Assembly (NCBI GenBank): GCA_937982385.1
Contig: CALJMC010000175.1
Coordinates: 1-14,128, forward strand
DNA from: an uncultured Rickettsiales bacterium
GTDB lineage: Bacteria; Pseudomonadota; Alphaproteobacteria; Rickettsiales; UBA998
Direction of reading: 5' to 3'
DNA length: 14,128 nucleotides
In this document: piece after piece, positions 14,118-14,128 of the stretch
Position numbering within the stretch: the first letter of the stretch is position 1
Layout: every line of letters starts with the position of its first letter
Notes under the pieces: model-generated
Told to the model about the DNA's origin: nothing
The model's database searches: none
What the model saw: the letters and a program-made list of their open reading frames with translations, nothing else
Position numbers and translations under genes: made by a program

Positions 14118-14128
14118 AAATTTTGTAC

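Overview
The window looks like a piece of chromosome from a mid-GC (roughly 45-50%), Gram-negative alphaproteobacterium. The evidence is the tightly packed lgt - MidA/NDUFAF7-type methyltransferase - pgeF run, a thioredoxin-reductase-like ferredoxin/flavodoxin-NADP+ reductase, an M23 peptidase with the HLD variant of the HLH motif, a small Cys-pair lipoprotein of a type I associate with Alphaproteobacteria, and heptose-epimerase LPS chemistry. I cannot assign an order from the sequence alone. Almost everything is housekeeping metabolism. There is no CRISPR array, prophage, transposase, toxin-antitoxin pair, tRNA or rRNA that I can support, and no gene-free stretch longer than about 150 bases.

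Left part (1-5430): a TrmA-family RNA methyltransferase, cut by the window edge, converges on a minus-strand block. In transcription order that block is an FAD/NADPH reductase, folD, a TauE/SafE-family permease, and acetyl-CoA synthetase (acs). The first three are tightly spaced (17-nt gap, then a 1-nt TAATG overlap). acs follows after 109 nt that hold a composite palindromic repeat.

Middle (5431-11744): a short divergent promoter region separates that operon from a rightward pair, a small lipoprotein and a FadD-type acyl-CoA ligase. The ligase overlaps by 11 nt, tail to tail, with an unrecognised minus-strand gene of lower GC. Next comes the rightward operon lgt - methyltransferase - pgeF - ilvE, linked by 8-nt and 4-nt overlaps and a 4-nt gap. 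It ends at a strong hairpin-plus-T5 terminator that is itself one module of a palindromic repeat.

Right part (11890-14128): hldD (heptose epimerase) and an M23 peptidase are transcribed leftward. ubiK is transcribed rightward from a shared, symmetric promoter region and is followed by another paired inverted repeat at the window end.

The most notable non-coding signal is a family of REP-like composite palindromes: four sites, each holding two modules in inverted orientation. The modules show compensatory stem changes, and one supplies the last codons and stop of acs. The most notable coding unknown is the 193-residue orphan at 7494-8075. I do not see a clear new multi-gene system here.
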